From CAYSPT01 sp964432985 (GTDB taxonomy: Bacteria > Muiribacteriota > CAYSPT01), in contig CAYSPT010000062.1 in assembly GCA_964432985.1 (NCBI GenBank), positions 1 to 29,505 of the forward strand: a stretch of 29,505 bases of DNA, given 5' to 3'. A model generated the notes under the pieces. The model was given only the letters and a program-made list of their open reading frames with translations. It had not been told where the DNA came from and made no database searches. This document shows positions 8,765 through 15,319 of the stretch, one piece after another (position 1 is the first letter of the stretch; the number at the start of each line of letters is the position of its first letter). The position numbers and the translations under genes are program-made.

Positions 8765-9307
8765 ATGGAAACTGATGAACGGGCTCTTCTGAAAAAATAC
8801 GGGATCTGGTTTGTGCTCCTTCTTTTCTGCGCTCACGTTTTCTATACCAATGTTATCGTCCTCAACAAAGAGCGGTACGAATTCGAGCAGCGTAAACTGG
8901 ACGAAACCCGCAAATTCTCGAAGAAGGTCAGTGCAGCCCGGAAAAATTTGCAGCAATGGCTGTCAAAGGTGGAAAAAGTCAGAGCAGGTGAACAGGACTT
9001 TGCCGGACACCTGTTCGAGAAAGACAACCACTGGAAACTGCTCAACACCATCACCACCGAGGCCGGCCGAAGGGGAGTGGAGATCAAGACGGTCACCTGC
9101 GGTAAGTTTTCCGCTTTAGGGCAATCGGGAACCTACCGAAAACTCCCCATAAACGTGACAGGTACCGGTGACTACAAGGCACTAAAGGAATTTATGGGAT
9201 GGCTGAAGGCCAACCAGTCCCTTTCGTGTGACAAAATAGATATGCGCTATGACCGGAAGAAGAACGTGCTTCTGGCCAATATGTCTCTATCCGGATGGTT
9301 TAAATAA
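8765..9307 (+). CDS. pilO: PilO-like inner-membrane pilus assembly protein
   Basis: 180 aa. One membrane segment lies at about 13-33, followed by a charged coiled-coil region (about 37-80) and a C-terminal ferredoxin-like domain (about 85-178). This is the same architecture as PilN and the expected one for PilO. It starts 9 nt after the pilN stop with a GAGGATCA sequence upstream, and its TAA overlaps the next ATG by one base. PilO pairs with PilN to form the inner-membrane alignment complex. Sequence identity to known PilO cannot be judged by eye; position and topology carry the call. Confidence 0.7.
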   Translation: METDERALLKKYGIWFVLLLFCAHVFYTNVIVLNKERYEFEQRKLDETRKFSKKVSAARKNLQQWLSKVEKVRAGEQDFAGHLFEKDNHWKLLNTITTEAGRRGVEIKTVTCGKFSALGQSGTYRKLPINVTGTGDYKALKEFMGWLKANQSLSCDKIDMRYDRKKNVLLANMSLSGWFK

Positions 9308-9564
9308 TGGTTACTTCCACAGGACGTAAAAAGAAGAAACGGGGCAGGCTCGAGATCGTCTTGTTTTTTGCCTTGATGATCATGGCTCTCTTCGTCTACT
9401 ACCGGGGCAGGCAGGGCGCCGTGGATAGAATCCGTGATATGCAGCCCGAGGTCGCGGTGGAACTTGAACAAAAACTTACCGATGTACCGGTACTTATCGA
9501 CGTGGGAATTACCGTTGAAGAACCGGATATTACAATAATCAGGGATCCGTTTCAACCGCGCTAG
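9307..9564 (+). CDS. Short PilP-position membrane protein ending at an RDPF motif
   Basis: 85 aa. A basic N terminus (TGRKKKKRGR) is followed by one membrane segment at about 16-32 and a short periplasmic tail ending in RDPFQPR. Classical PilP carries a conserved RDPF just before its C-terminal beta domain, the part that contacts the PilQ secretin. This protein stops exactly at that motif and has no lipobox, so it resembles only the front half of PilP. It overlaps the pilO stop by one base and lies in the pilP position of the operon. Either it is a genuinely short adaptor or the gene was cut by a rearrangement with the convergent gene that ends 54 nt away. Confidence 0.6.
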   Translation: MVTSTGRKKKKRGRLEIVLFFALMIMALFVYYRGRQGAVDRIRDMQPEVAVELEQKLTDVPVLIDVGITVEEPDITIIRDPFQPR

Positions 9565-9618
9565 CCAGTTGGGGTCTTTTCATAGGCGTAATAACGGCCA
9601 ACAACAACATCAATTCCA

Positions 9619-10710
9619 CTAGCCAAGACCCTGGCGGCTTTTCATATACGAAATCAGGGCAAACACCAATGTCAGGACCACTATCATAACCACGGTGTTC
9701 TTTCTGTCTTCCTTCTCGAAAGGCAGGTCCCTGAAGTTGATGACGATAAATCCCACCGCCATGAACGGCAGGACGGGAATGCCGTGCTGCAATACCATGG
9801 CCAGAATCAGGACAGCCAGGAATATTCCCAGCAGGAAACGGATATTTTTTTTAAGCGGCAGTCCAAATTTTCTGGCCAGTTCAATGTAGAGACCGAAGAA
9901 GACAAAATCGGTCACCCCTATCATCGGCATGATGTCGGGCGTCCCTATCACCGGAAAACTGATGAGAAAATAACGGGCGGTTTCCATATTCCGCACCATC
10001 TCCTCGGTAGCTCCGAAAAACACGCTCCAGAAATCCGCCACTCCGGCAATGATTGACAGAGGGATAATGTACGCCACTTTTTCAACCAGTTTGCACAATC
10101 CGCCTCCCAGAATCACCGCAATGCCCAGGAGCCCCAGGTTGAGAAAGAGGATCTCAAACCGGCCGGAGTCAACGATTATGGTAACATTGACCACGGTCCG
10201 GTCTTCGGCGGCGGGGAACAGTTTTTTCTGATGCTTGTCAGAAAGAGGAACCGTTACGTAGGCTTTTCCCCCGGATCTCGCAACGTTAAATACCGCTTTC
10301 TTTTCAGTGGTGCTGAATTTCCACGAATTCCAGTCGCGGCGTGAGGTGATTTCCCGGTCCAGAGAGCCAATAAACGCTTCTGCTTCGGTACTTTCCCGGG
10401 CGAACCGGGCCACCTCCCTCCTGACCTTATCAACAGGTTCGATGATCCGCTGATTGGCCATGTAGACCAGCACCACACAGGGAATAAGCAGGGCAAACAC
10501 CAGCCTGTTTTTCCACTCGTGTACCGAAAACACCACGTACAGGACACTAAGAACCACGCACAGAACCGCTGATACCAGGAAAAAGACTGCGCCCAGAACA
10601 CGGCTCTCCGTTGAGACGAGAGGGGACAAGAAAGAAACCAGGCAATATGCCAGGCCCCATCCGATCAGAGCATACGCTGCTATTTTCCACGTCCGAGTCA
10701 TGGGAACCAT
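9619..10710 (-). CDS. Polytopic membrane protein, candidate presenilin/SPP-like aspartyl protease
   Basis: 363 aa with about nine membrane segments and one large extramembrane domain (about 86-185) after the first three. Three motifs sit in the order and spacing of presenilin/signal-peptide-peptidase proteases. Asp226 lies in GVADFWSVF (family: YD followed by a similar SV stretch). Asp268 lies in MIGVTDFVFFG (family: GxGD). PVLP at 312-315 occupies the PAL-motif position. The Asp-Asp distance (42) and the Asp-to-PAL distance (44) are close to those in signal peptide peptidase. Deviations are Ala for Tyr at the first motif and Thr for the second Gly of GxGD, so activity is uncertain. The start is ATG with GAGG about 4 nt upstream. 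It is convergent to the pilus genes and divergent from speD. It could also be an unrelated membrane protein. Confidence 0.5.
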   Translation of the reverse strand: MVPMTRTWKIAAYALIGWGLAYCLVSFLSPLVSTESRVLGAVFFLVSAVLCVVLSVLYVVFSVHEWKNRLVFALLIPCVVLVYMANQRIIEPVDKVRREVARFARESTEAEAFIGSLDREITSRRDWNSWKFSTTEKKAVFNVARSGGKAYVTVPLSDKHQKKLFPAAEDRTVVNVTIIVDSGRFEILFLNLGLLGIAVILGGGLCKLVEKVAYIIPLSIIAGVADFWSVFFGATEEMVRNMETARYFLISFPVIGTPDIMPMIGVTDFVFFGLYIELARKFGLPLKKNIRFLLGIFLAVLILAMVLQHGIPVLPFMAVGFIVINFRDLPFEKEDRKNTVVMIVVLTLVFALISYMKSRQGLG

Positions 10711-10731
10711 GCTACCTCATAGAGTTTCAAC

Positions 10732-10760
10732 TTGACAAATTGTTAGAGTACCAGTATATA
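10732..10760 (+). promoter_or_regulatory. Sigma70-type promoter for speD operon
   Basis: A perfect TTGACA -35 box at 10732-10737 is followed after 17 bp by TATATA at 10755-10760. It precedes the speD TTG by about 80 nt and is the only strong promoter seen before the overlapping genes speD, speE, DUF3006 and DUF2723. The 5' leader has no clear riboswitch fold that I can recognise. Confidence 0.7.
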
Positions 10761-10782
10761 TTTAATCCGAATAATCTATGAA
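10753..10782 (-). promoter_or_regulatory. Possible divergent promoter for the presenilin-like gene
   Basis: On the - strand TTCATA (10782-10777) and TATACT (10758-10753) are 18 bp apart. The -10 box overlaps the -10 box of the speD promoter on the other strand, so the two would compete for polymerase. The -35 match is only four of six, so this is tentative. Confidence 0.3.
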
Positions 10783-10841
10783 ATTTCGCTGGTAAAAAGC
10801 TGATATTTCTCTATTTGCTGTGTAGAAATCGAGGGAGATAA

Positions 10842-11312
10842 TTGAAGGCACTTGGTAAACATGTTTTGCTCGAGTTATACGATTGCGATCTGTCCATCTT
10901 GAATGACATTCAGGAGATAGAAAAAAGCATGATAGCGGCCGCAGAAGAAGCTGGAGCCTCCGTTGTCGGCCAGGTCTTTCATCAATTCAGCCCGCATGGC
11001 GTCAGCGGCGTGGTAGTCATAGCCGAATCCCATCTGTCAATTCACACCTGGCCGGAACACCGGTATGCAGCCGTTGACCTTTATACATGCGGCAATACCG
11101 TCGATCCGGCAGTAGCTGCAAACGTAGTTGCGGCTGCCCTGAAAAGCAGTAACGTGCGCAAACGCGTGATGTTCAGGGGCCTTCTCGATAATGCCGAACG
11201 AATCACCTTTGAACCGGCGCTGGATAAAAGCTCCTTTACATCCTCCGTTCCGGAAAGGCAGCCAATACCGGATGAAGGATACTATGCAGCAAGATCTTAC
11301 CGGGCAACGTGA
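10842..11312 (+). CDS. speD: S-adenosylmethionine decarboxylase proenzyme
   Basis: 156 aa, TTG start with GAGGGAG about 4 nt upstream. The enzyme decarboxylates S-adenosylmethionine to supply the aminopropyl donor for spermidine synthesis. It self-cleaves to form a pyruvoyl group: the Glu62-Ser63 site is in AESHLSIHTWPE, and the expected catalytic residues His68 and Cys83 (YTCG) fall at the same numbers as in the well-studied short bacterial (class 1B) enzyme. A C-terminal extension of about 30 residues beyond the FRGL segment lacks recognisable motifs. It overlaps speE by 29 nt, so the two polyamine genes are co-transcribed and probably translationally coupled. Confidence 0.97.
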   Translation: MKALGKHVLLELYDCDLSILNDIQEIEKSMIAAAEEAGASVVGQVFHQFSPHGVSGVVVIAESHLSIHTWPEHRYAAVDLYTCGNTVDPAVAANVVAAALKSSNVRKRVMFRGLLDNAERITFEPALDKSSFTSSVPERQPIPDEGYYAARSYRAT

Positions 11313-12276
11313 CCTGCCGGGCATGAGCGACGGACTCTATTATTATGAGTTTGGCGGGGGAGCCGACCTGCAGGTGCACCAGGTCAAACGGGTAGTGGTA
11401 TCCGACGATACACCATTCCAAAAAGTAGATATTATCGAAGTACCTCACCTGGGAAAGTGCTTGTTTCTTGATGGACGTTTGCAGTCCGCCCAAAATGATG
11501 AGTTCATCTATCATGAGGCAATGGTACACCCCGCCCTGGTATGCTGCAGCGCGGTGGAATCTGTATTTATCATCGGAGGAGGAGAAGGCGCCACACTCCG
11601 GGAAGTCCTTCGCTACAACTGTGTCAAGCGGGCGGTCATGTGCGACATCGACCGCGACGTTGTGAAGCTTTCCCGAGAATACCTTTTCGAGTGGCACCGG
11701 GGCGCTTTTGACGATCCCAGGGCACACCTGATTCATGAAGATGCAAGAGCTTATCTGGAAGCGGATTCAACCCGTTACGACGCTATAATTATGGATCTTT
11801 CAGAACCGCTTGAAGATAGTCCGGCCCAGCTGCTGTTTACCCGAGAATTTTTCGAGATAATTCATTCCCGCCTCTCAAGTGGCGGAGTTTTTTGTTTACA
11901 GTCCGGCTGCGGTAATCCCAATGACCTGGGTTTGTGCGCCGCCATTCAAAATACGCTGTCAACCGTGTTTTCTCACTGTGCTCCACTCCAGGTAATGGTG
12001 CCGTCCTTTTATTCGCTCTGGACGTTTACCGTTGCATCCGACAGTATCGATCCCTCCCGTCTCACTGCCGACGAGATCGACCGGCGGCTGGTGAAGCACG
12101 GAGTGACCGGACTCAATTTCTATGATGGGACCCTGGGGCAGGGGCTGTTCAAGCTGCCGGTCTACTTCCGTAACATAATCAGTGAAAATTCGGTTATATC
12201 CACCGACGAGCAGCCCTATGTCATAACCGACTTTAAAAAACCAAGGAGTTCATTGTGTCATCTTTCAACGTCATAA
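11284..12276 (+). CDS. speE: Polyamine aminopropyltransferase (spermidine/thermospermine synthase family)
   Basis: 330 aa. It transfers the aminopropyl group from decarboxylated S-adenosylmethionine (made by SpeD) to a polyamine. Landmarks: the N-terminal beta domain, the YHEAMVHPAL substrate-pocket segment (about 76-85), the nucleotide-binding GGGEGA (98-103), CDID (120-123), the DDPRAHLIHEDARAYLE stretch, and the catalytic Asp171 in DLSEP. YHE-x-x-VHPAL and EWHRGAFDDPR resemble the thermospermine/ACL5-like branch more than E. coli SpeE, so the product may not be spermidine. ATG 11284 is chosen because AAGGA lies 4 nt upstream; more upstream starts lack a well-placed site. The gene overlaps speD by 29 nt and the next gene by 22 nt. 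Confidence 0.92.
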   Translation: MQQDLTGQRDLPGMSDGLYYYEFGGGADLQVHQVKRVVVSDDTPFQKVDIIEVPHLGKCLFLDGRLQSAQNDEFIYHEAMVHPALVCCSAVESVFIIGGGEGATLREVLRYNCVKRAVMCDIDRDVVKLSREYLFEWHRGAFDDPRAHLIHEDARAYLEADSTRYDAIIMDLSEPLEDSPAQLLFTREFFEIIHSRLSSGGVFCLQSGCGNPNDLGLCAAIQNTLSTVFSHCAPLQVMVPSFYSLWTFTVASDSIDPSRLTADEIDRRLVKHGVTGLNFYDGTLGQGLFKLPVYFRNIISENSVISTDEQPYVITDFKKPRSSLCHLSTS

Positions 12277-12485
12277 TCGACCGTTTCGAAGGCGACCAGA
12301 CCAGATACGCTATCCTGGAGCTTCCTGATTTGTCCCACATTGTCATTCCCGCCGAATATCTGCCGGACGGTGTCCGTGAAGGGGACTGTCTGGCAGTAAC
12401 ACTGCAGCAAAATATACCGGAGCGAGAAAAACGCCGCCGCGGGATTATCCGGCTACAGGAGGAGCTCACCGGTGATGACGGGTGA
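12255..12485 (+). CDS. DUF3006 family small protein
   Basis: 76 aa, GTG start with AAGGAG 6 nt upstream, beginning inside the 3' end of speE. The pattern VIIDRFEGD, then AILEL, then a VIPAEYLPDGVREGD motif and an arginine/glutamate-rich tail (EREKRRRGIIRLQEEL) matches the DUF3006 family of small bacterial proteins. Their function is unknown; in other bacteria they often lie beside metallo-beta-lactamase-fold or ComEC-like genes. Here it is held between speE and a DUF2723 gene with overlaps of 22 and 14 nt, so it is translated from the same message. No membrane segment or metal site is visible. Confidence 0.8.
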   Translation: MSSFNVIIDRFEGDQTRYAILELPDLSHIVIPAEYLPDGVREGDCLAVTLQQNIPEREKRRRGIIRLQEELTGDDG

Positions 12486-14622
12486 TCACACTGGTAAACG
12501 CGAACTAGCATCCAGACTCCATCCGGAGTTTTTCCCATTACTAGCTGCCCTTTTTACCTATGGAATCTATTTGAGGACTACCGCCCCTACCATCAGCGCT
12601 GCGGACAGCGGTGAACTCATCACCGCCGCCTGGTTCATGGGAGTACCGCACCAACCGGGCTACCCGTTGTTCTGCCTTCTGTCCAAAGCAGCCGCACTGG
12701 CCATACCCCTGGGCGGCGTCGCGTTCAGGACCAACATCCTTTCTGCCATTCTCGGAGCCGGAACATGCTTCATCGTATCGATAATCCTGGCACGCCGGGT
12801 CAGCCTTCCGGGTGATATAGCCGCCCTGCTGGCTCTCATTCTGGCAACCTCGCGGTCATTCTGGGGAGTTTCCATTATCACCGAGGTATACGCGCTCAAT
12901 ACCTTCATCCTGGTGCTCCTGCTTCGAGCACTGCTGGATGATGAATTCTCTCCAACCAGGAAAATCATGGTTTCTATTTTTCTCTGGGGACTGGCCATGG
13001 CGACACACCCCACATCGATCCTGCTGCTGCCGGCCCTGGTACTGGCGGCAGTACTTTATTACCCCAGGCCGGGATACAAAGCTGTTTTCTGTACGGTTCT
13101 CGTACTGCTCGTCGCACTGAGCGTTTATGTTTATCTTCCGCTGAGAGCAGCCAGCAGTCCTCCCGTCAACTGGGGGCTCAGCTACAACATCTCTAATTTT
13201 CTTATTCACACATGCAAGAAATTTTCGGTCAACGTCTTTCAAAAAACACCCTGGAAAATACCTAAATCACCGTCGATGATTTTCATCCTTTTCAAAAATG
13301 CCCTGTGGGCATTGGTGCTTGCCAGTCCTTTTCCCCTGCTCGTACTGGCGGGTGTCAGTCTGTACCGTCACGGACGATTTATCGGGAATAGGGCGGCTCC
13401 GTGGTTTGCATCCATAGTTTTTTTCTTTGCCGCCGTTGCTTTTTCTTTCGACTTTTATGAACTCGATGTTATGGTGGACTACGGCACCAAGTTTTTTATT
13501 CCCGTATTCCTCGTATGCTTGCTGCTGGGAGCAAGGCTCCTTTCCGGGCGGTTGCAGCGGGGCCGTGCCCCACGGCGAAATCACACACTGCTTCGATGGG
13601 CTCTGGTTCTGATTCTGGCCGTATCCGTCATTCAGAACGCCCCGGTCAACAATTTGCGAACCTTCACAGTTTATTACGATTACGGCATGAATCTTCTCAA
13701 ATCAGTACCGCCGAATGCTACGGTATTTGCAGACGGCGACACGCAGATCTTTCCGGTTGCTTTTTTGAAGACAGTTCTCAACCGAAGACCGGATGTCACC
13801 TTCATCGACCAGAAAGGCAACATGTTCGTTTACTTTTACGGCCCGGTAAAATTGACGTTAAAATCACGTAATGCAGTGGAGACGGCTTTTATAGAAAAAT
13901 CTGCCGCCCCTGTATGCTACACCGAGCGTCTCATTCCTTTTTACGTTCCCGGGTATCGACTCAAACAGGACGGAATTATCTTCAGGGCTCTTCGCCGCGG
14001 ATCAGTGTCAGAGAAATACACCGCAGCACCGTGGCGCCGGTACCGTGTCAGGCATCCGGAGGATAAAAGCAGCATCTGGGGAAAAAGCAATATCAAGGGA
14101 AAAAGCAACATAGACTGTGTCACCCGTATCGTGCTGGCCCGATACTGGACATTCCTTGGAAATTTCCTGATGAGCAATAGTTTTTTCAATGAAGCTCAAC
14201 GGTGTCACCGCAACTGCCTGGGACTGGATTACAGAACTTCCGTGGCCCTGACAAACCTGGGTATGATGTATTCCAAACAGGGCGAGAAGACCAGGGCACT
14301 TCAAGAATTTCAACGGGCTATTGACAGCCGTGACCCGGACATCGAAGACCCGTATGTGAACCTGGTACAGATACTCCAGGAAATGGGAAGAAACCTGGAG
14401 GCGCGTGAGATTCTCGACCGTGGGCTGGCGGTCTTTCCCTCCAGTCCTTCTCTTCATCTCAGAGCCGGCATTCTTCATGCTTATACTCTCGGTAATCCGG
14501 CGGACGCCGTGCACCACTGGCGGCGATATCTCGAACTCGAACCGCAGCCGGATGGACAACCAGGCGCAGAACGCACCACGGTGGAAGTAGAGATCAAACG
14601 GCTCGAACTCTTGATTAAGTAA
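12472..14622 (+). CDS. DUF2723 GT-C-like membrane protein with C-terminal TPRs
   Basis: 716 aa. The N-terminal 430 residues are strongly hydrophobic with about ten to twelve membrane segments. They open with the DUF2723 signature TTAPTISAADSGEL at about 36-49, in which Asp45 matches the position of the catalytic acid of GT-C glycosyltransferases, followed by a GVPHQPGYPL loop. The C-terminal 560-700 contains two to three TPR-like helical pairs (VALTNLGMMYSKQGEKTRAL and the units after it). Family members are thought to transfer sugars from lipid carriers to proteins or lipids at the outer face of the membrane; the substrate here is unknown. GTG 12472 follows AGGAGGAG. It overlaps DUF3006 by 14 nt. 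A hexapeptide repeat lies near residues 531-548. Confidence 0.87.
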   Translation: MMTGDHTGKRELASRLHPEFFPLLAALFTYGIYLRTTAPTISAADSGELITAAWFMGVPHQPGYPLFCLLSKAAALAIPLGGVAFRTNILSAILGAGTCFIVSIILARRVSLPGDIAALLALILATSRSFWGVSIITEVYALNTFILVLLLRALLDDEFSPTRKIMVSIFLWGLAMATHPTSILLLPALVLAAVLYYPRPGYKAVFCTVLVLLVALSVYVYLPLRAASSPPVNWGLSYNISNFLIHTCKKFSVNVFQKTPWKIPKSPSMIFILFKNALWALVLASPFPLLVLAGVSLYRHGRFIGNRAAPWFASIVFFFAAVAFSFDFYELDVMVDYGTKFFIPVFLVCLLLGARLLSGRLQRGRAPRRNHTLLRWALVLILAVSVIQNAPVNNLRTFTVYYDYGMNLLKSVPPNATVFADGDTQIFPVAFLKTVLNRRPDVTFIDQKGNMFVYFYGPVKLTLKSRNAVETAFIEKSAAPVCYTERLIPFYVPGYRLKQDGIIFRALRRGSVSEKYTAAPWRRYRVRHPEDKSSIWGKSNIKGKSNIDCVTRIVLARYWTFLGNFLMSNSFFNEAQRCHRNCLGLDYRTSVALTNLGMMYSKQGEKTRALQEFQRAIDSRDPDIEDPYVNLVQILQEMGRNLEAREILDRGLAVFPSSPSLHLRAGILHAYTLGNPADAVHHWRRYLELEPQPDGQPGAERTTVEVEIKRLELLIK
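14062..14115 (+). repeat. In-frame 18-nt tandem repeat inside the DUF2723 gene
   Basis: Three consecutive 18-nt units encode DKSSIW, GKSNIK and GKSNID. Units two and three differ at a few bases, units one and two at more, so the array is not recent. It lies in a linker between the membrane domain and the TPR region, where insertions would be tolerated. Confidence 0.85.
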
Positions 14623-14695
14623 CACCTGACCTTGCACCTGACCCGCGTCTTCGCGGCTTTGCGCCGTTATCCTGCAATAAAGAGCAGGTTAACCT

Positions 14696-14724
14696 TTGAC
14701 TTATTCAATGTACTTCGCTATAAA
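14696..14724 (+). promoter_or_regulatory. Sigma70-type promoter for the FxLYD/HEAT gene pair
   Basis: TTGACT at 14696-14701 and TATAAA at 14719-14724 are 17 bp apart, about 60 nt before the GTG start of the next gene. Between them and that gene lies a seven-codon ORF (ATG 14766, MKGGLRT) whose TGA overlaps the GTG start and whose body contains the AAAGGAGG ribosome-binding site. Confidence 0.65.
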
Positions 14725-14785
14725 ATAAGTAATATGGTATACTCAAATTTTAGATTATTGCCGGGATGAAAGGAGGCCTTCGAAC

Positions 14786-15319
14786 GTGAGGCTTTTCGGA
14801 GGTATGATCACTGTTTTGCTGCTCCTGGGATGGGTGTGCACACCATGTGCGGCGGATTTATCCGAAGTCAAGGTTTATCTTGGTGAAAGACTGCTCAAAG
14901 AAGACAAACTGCTCGAAGCTAAATCCGCATTCAGATCGGCTATCGAGATCAACTTTGAAAACGGACGGGCCTGGAAAGGGTATGAGCGAACGGTGATCGA
15001 ACTGTACAAGCTCAAATTAGCCGACCAGGAAATGGTCCTCGAACCACGGTTTGATATCACCTATGACGACGTGAAAATCCACCCTCTCGGCCGTTTCGGG
15101 AAGAAAGCGGTAACCATTCGGGGTCGAGTCAAGAACATGGCCGATATTGCATTTGAAAATGTCGAGGTGGAAATTACCTTCGTCGATGAAGCGGGTGAAA
15201 CGGTCAAGGTCTTCAGCGATTTTCTGAAAGACATCGGTCCCAAGGAAACCAAACCCTTCGGCTTTACAGTGATAACCGACAAATTTAAGGATTATCGAGT
15301 CGAGGTGCATAAACGGTGA
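14786..15319 (+). CDS. Secreted protein with TPR-like helix pair and FxLYD domain
   Basis: 177 aa. A clear Sec signal peptide (hydrophobic run MITVLLLLGWVC, then a CAA-type processing region near residues 20-24) leads to a helical pair at about 26-62 that resembles one TPR (LGERLLKEDKLLEAKSAFRS). Residues 85-177 form a beta-sandwich-like FxLYD domain with the pattern GRVKNMADIAFENVEVEITF and a proline/glycine-linked F-x-F strand. Such proteins are exported and of unknown function. The GTG start has AAAGGAGG 9 nt upstream. Its stop overlaps the HEAT-repeat gene start (GTGA), so the two are probably made together and may act together. Confidence 0.75.
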   Translation: MRLFGGMITVLLLLGWVCTPCAADLSEVKVYLGERLLKEDKLLEAKSAFRSAIEINFENGRAWKGYERTVIELYKLKLADQEMVLEPRFDITYDDVKIHPLGRFGKKAVTIRGRVKNMADIAFENVEVEITFVDEAGETVKVFSDFLKDIGPKETKPFGFTVITDKFKDYRVEVHKR

